Made by a program: the position numbers and the translations under genes. Below are positions 33,358-33,376 of a DNA stretch of 33,376 bases, piece by piece (positions within the stretch are counted from its first letter, which is position 1; the number at the start of each line of letters is the position of its first letter). The DNA is taken from assembly GCA_946998295.1 (NCBI GenBank), contig CAMPYS010000021.1, positions 1 to 33,376 of the forward strand, in the 5' to 3' direction. The notes under the pieces were generated by a model. It did not search any database. It saw nothing but the letters and a program-made list of their open reading frames with translations, and had not been told where the DNA came from. Source of the DNA: an uncultured Prevotella sp. Lineage in GTDB: Bacteria; Bacteroidota; Bacteroidia; Bacteroidales; Bacteroidaceae.

Positions 33358-33376
33358 ACTCTCCCTTTACCTTGTC
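33356..33376 (-). CDS. Possible 3' end of a gene entering from beyond the window
   Basis: The minus strand reads Asp-Lys-Val-Lys-Gly-Glu then TAA, immediately before a terminator hairpin. Seven codons are too few to identify a family, and an open frame this short could be chance. The terminator placement is the main support. Confidence 0.25.
   Translation of the reverse strand, partial: DKVKGE

Overview
The window is AT-rich DNA (spot counts near 27-37% G+C) from a member of the Bacteroidota, most likely order Bacteroidales and plausibly Prevotellaceae. The evidence is the gene order DUF3127 / dnaN / DEDDh exonuclease / coaBC / DUF4835 / recN, a lone HsdR_N protein beside holA, a DAHP synthase-chorismate mutase type II fusion, and repeated promoters of the Bacteroidota form TTTG - 19/20 nt - TAnnTTTG. 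recN uses TGA as stop, so the standard bacterial code applies. This is ordinary chromosome: there is no prophage, CRISPR array, transposase or plasmid gene.

Layout. 1-479: minus-strand DUF3127 OB-fold protein with an SSB-like acidic tail, and its terminator. 704-8126: plus-strand housekeeping run of sliding clamp, exonuclease, CoA synthesis (coaBC), DUF4835 envelope protein, recN and a secreted degenerate-protease/TPR protein, closed by a strong hairpin. 8189-8363: minus-strand SRP RNA directly followed by tRNA-Thr(TGT). 8506-11698: plus-strand DUF4199 membrane protein, family 2 glycosyltransferase, ApbE flavinyltransferase and Crp-like regulator. 11722-14637: HsdR_N nuclease-fold protein (minus), holA (plus), an 860-nt AT-rich gap with repeats, and an HTH regulator (plus). 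14818-18490: minus-strand operon glnS, TPR protein, short divergent sigma-70 factor. 18640-18764: probable small RNA with its own promoter and terminator. 18764-20338: FAD-dependent oxidoreductase (minus). 20639-22706: DAHP synthase/chorismate mutase and a secreted EEP-family phosphatase/nuclease (plus). 22707-23394: gene-free stretch with a possible structured RNA. 23395-29958: minus-strand histidine utilisation operon, transcribed ftcD, hutU, hutH, hutI. 30173-33003: minus-strand operon of ABC ATPase, GIN-domain (DUF2807) lipoprotein, six-helix permease and YtrA-like GntR repressor. The last 21 bases may be the 3' end of another minus-strand gene.

How genes work together. The hut genes cover the whole route from histidine to glutamate, with the formimino group passed to tetrahydrofolate and deaminated by the FtcD fusion. 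The ABC/GIN/permease/GntR cassette has a promoter whose presumed start site lies on a perfect 7-bp inverted repeat, which suggests autoregulation by the GntR protein encoded at its end. The least understood elements are the small RNA at about 18676-18764, the foldable region 22999-23098, the terminator-like hairpin between hutH and hutI, the divergent sigma factor and the GntR cassette.
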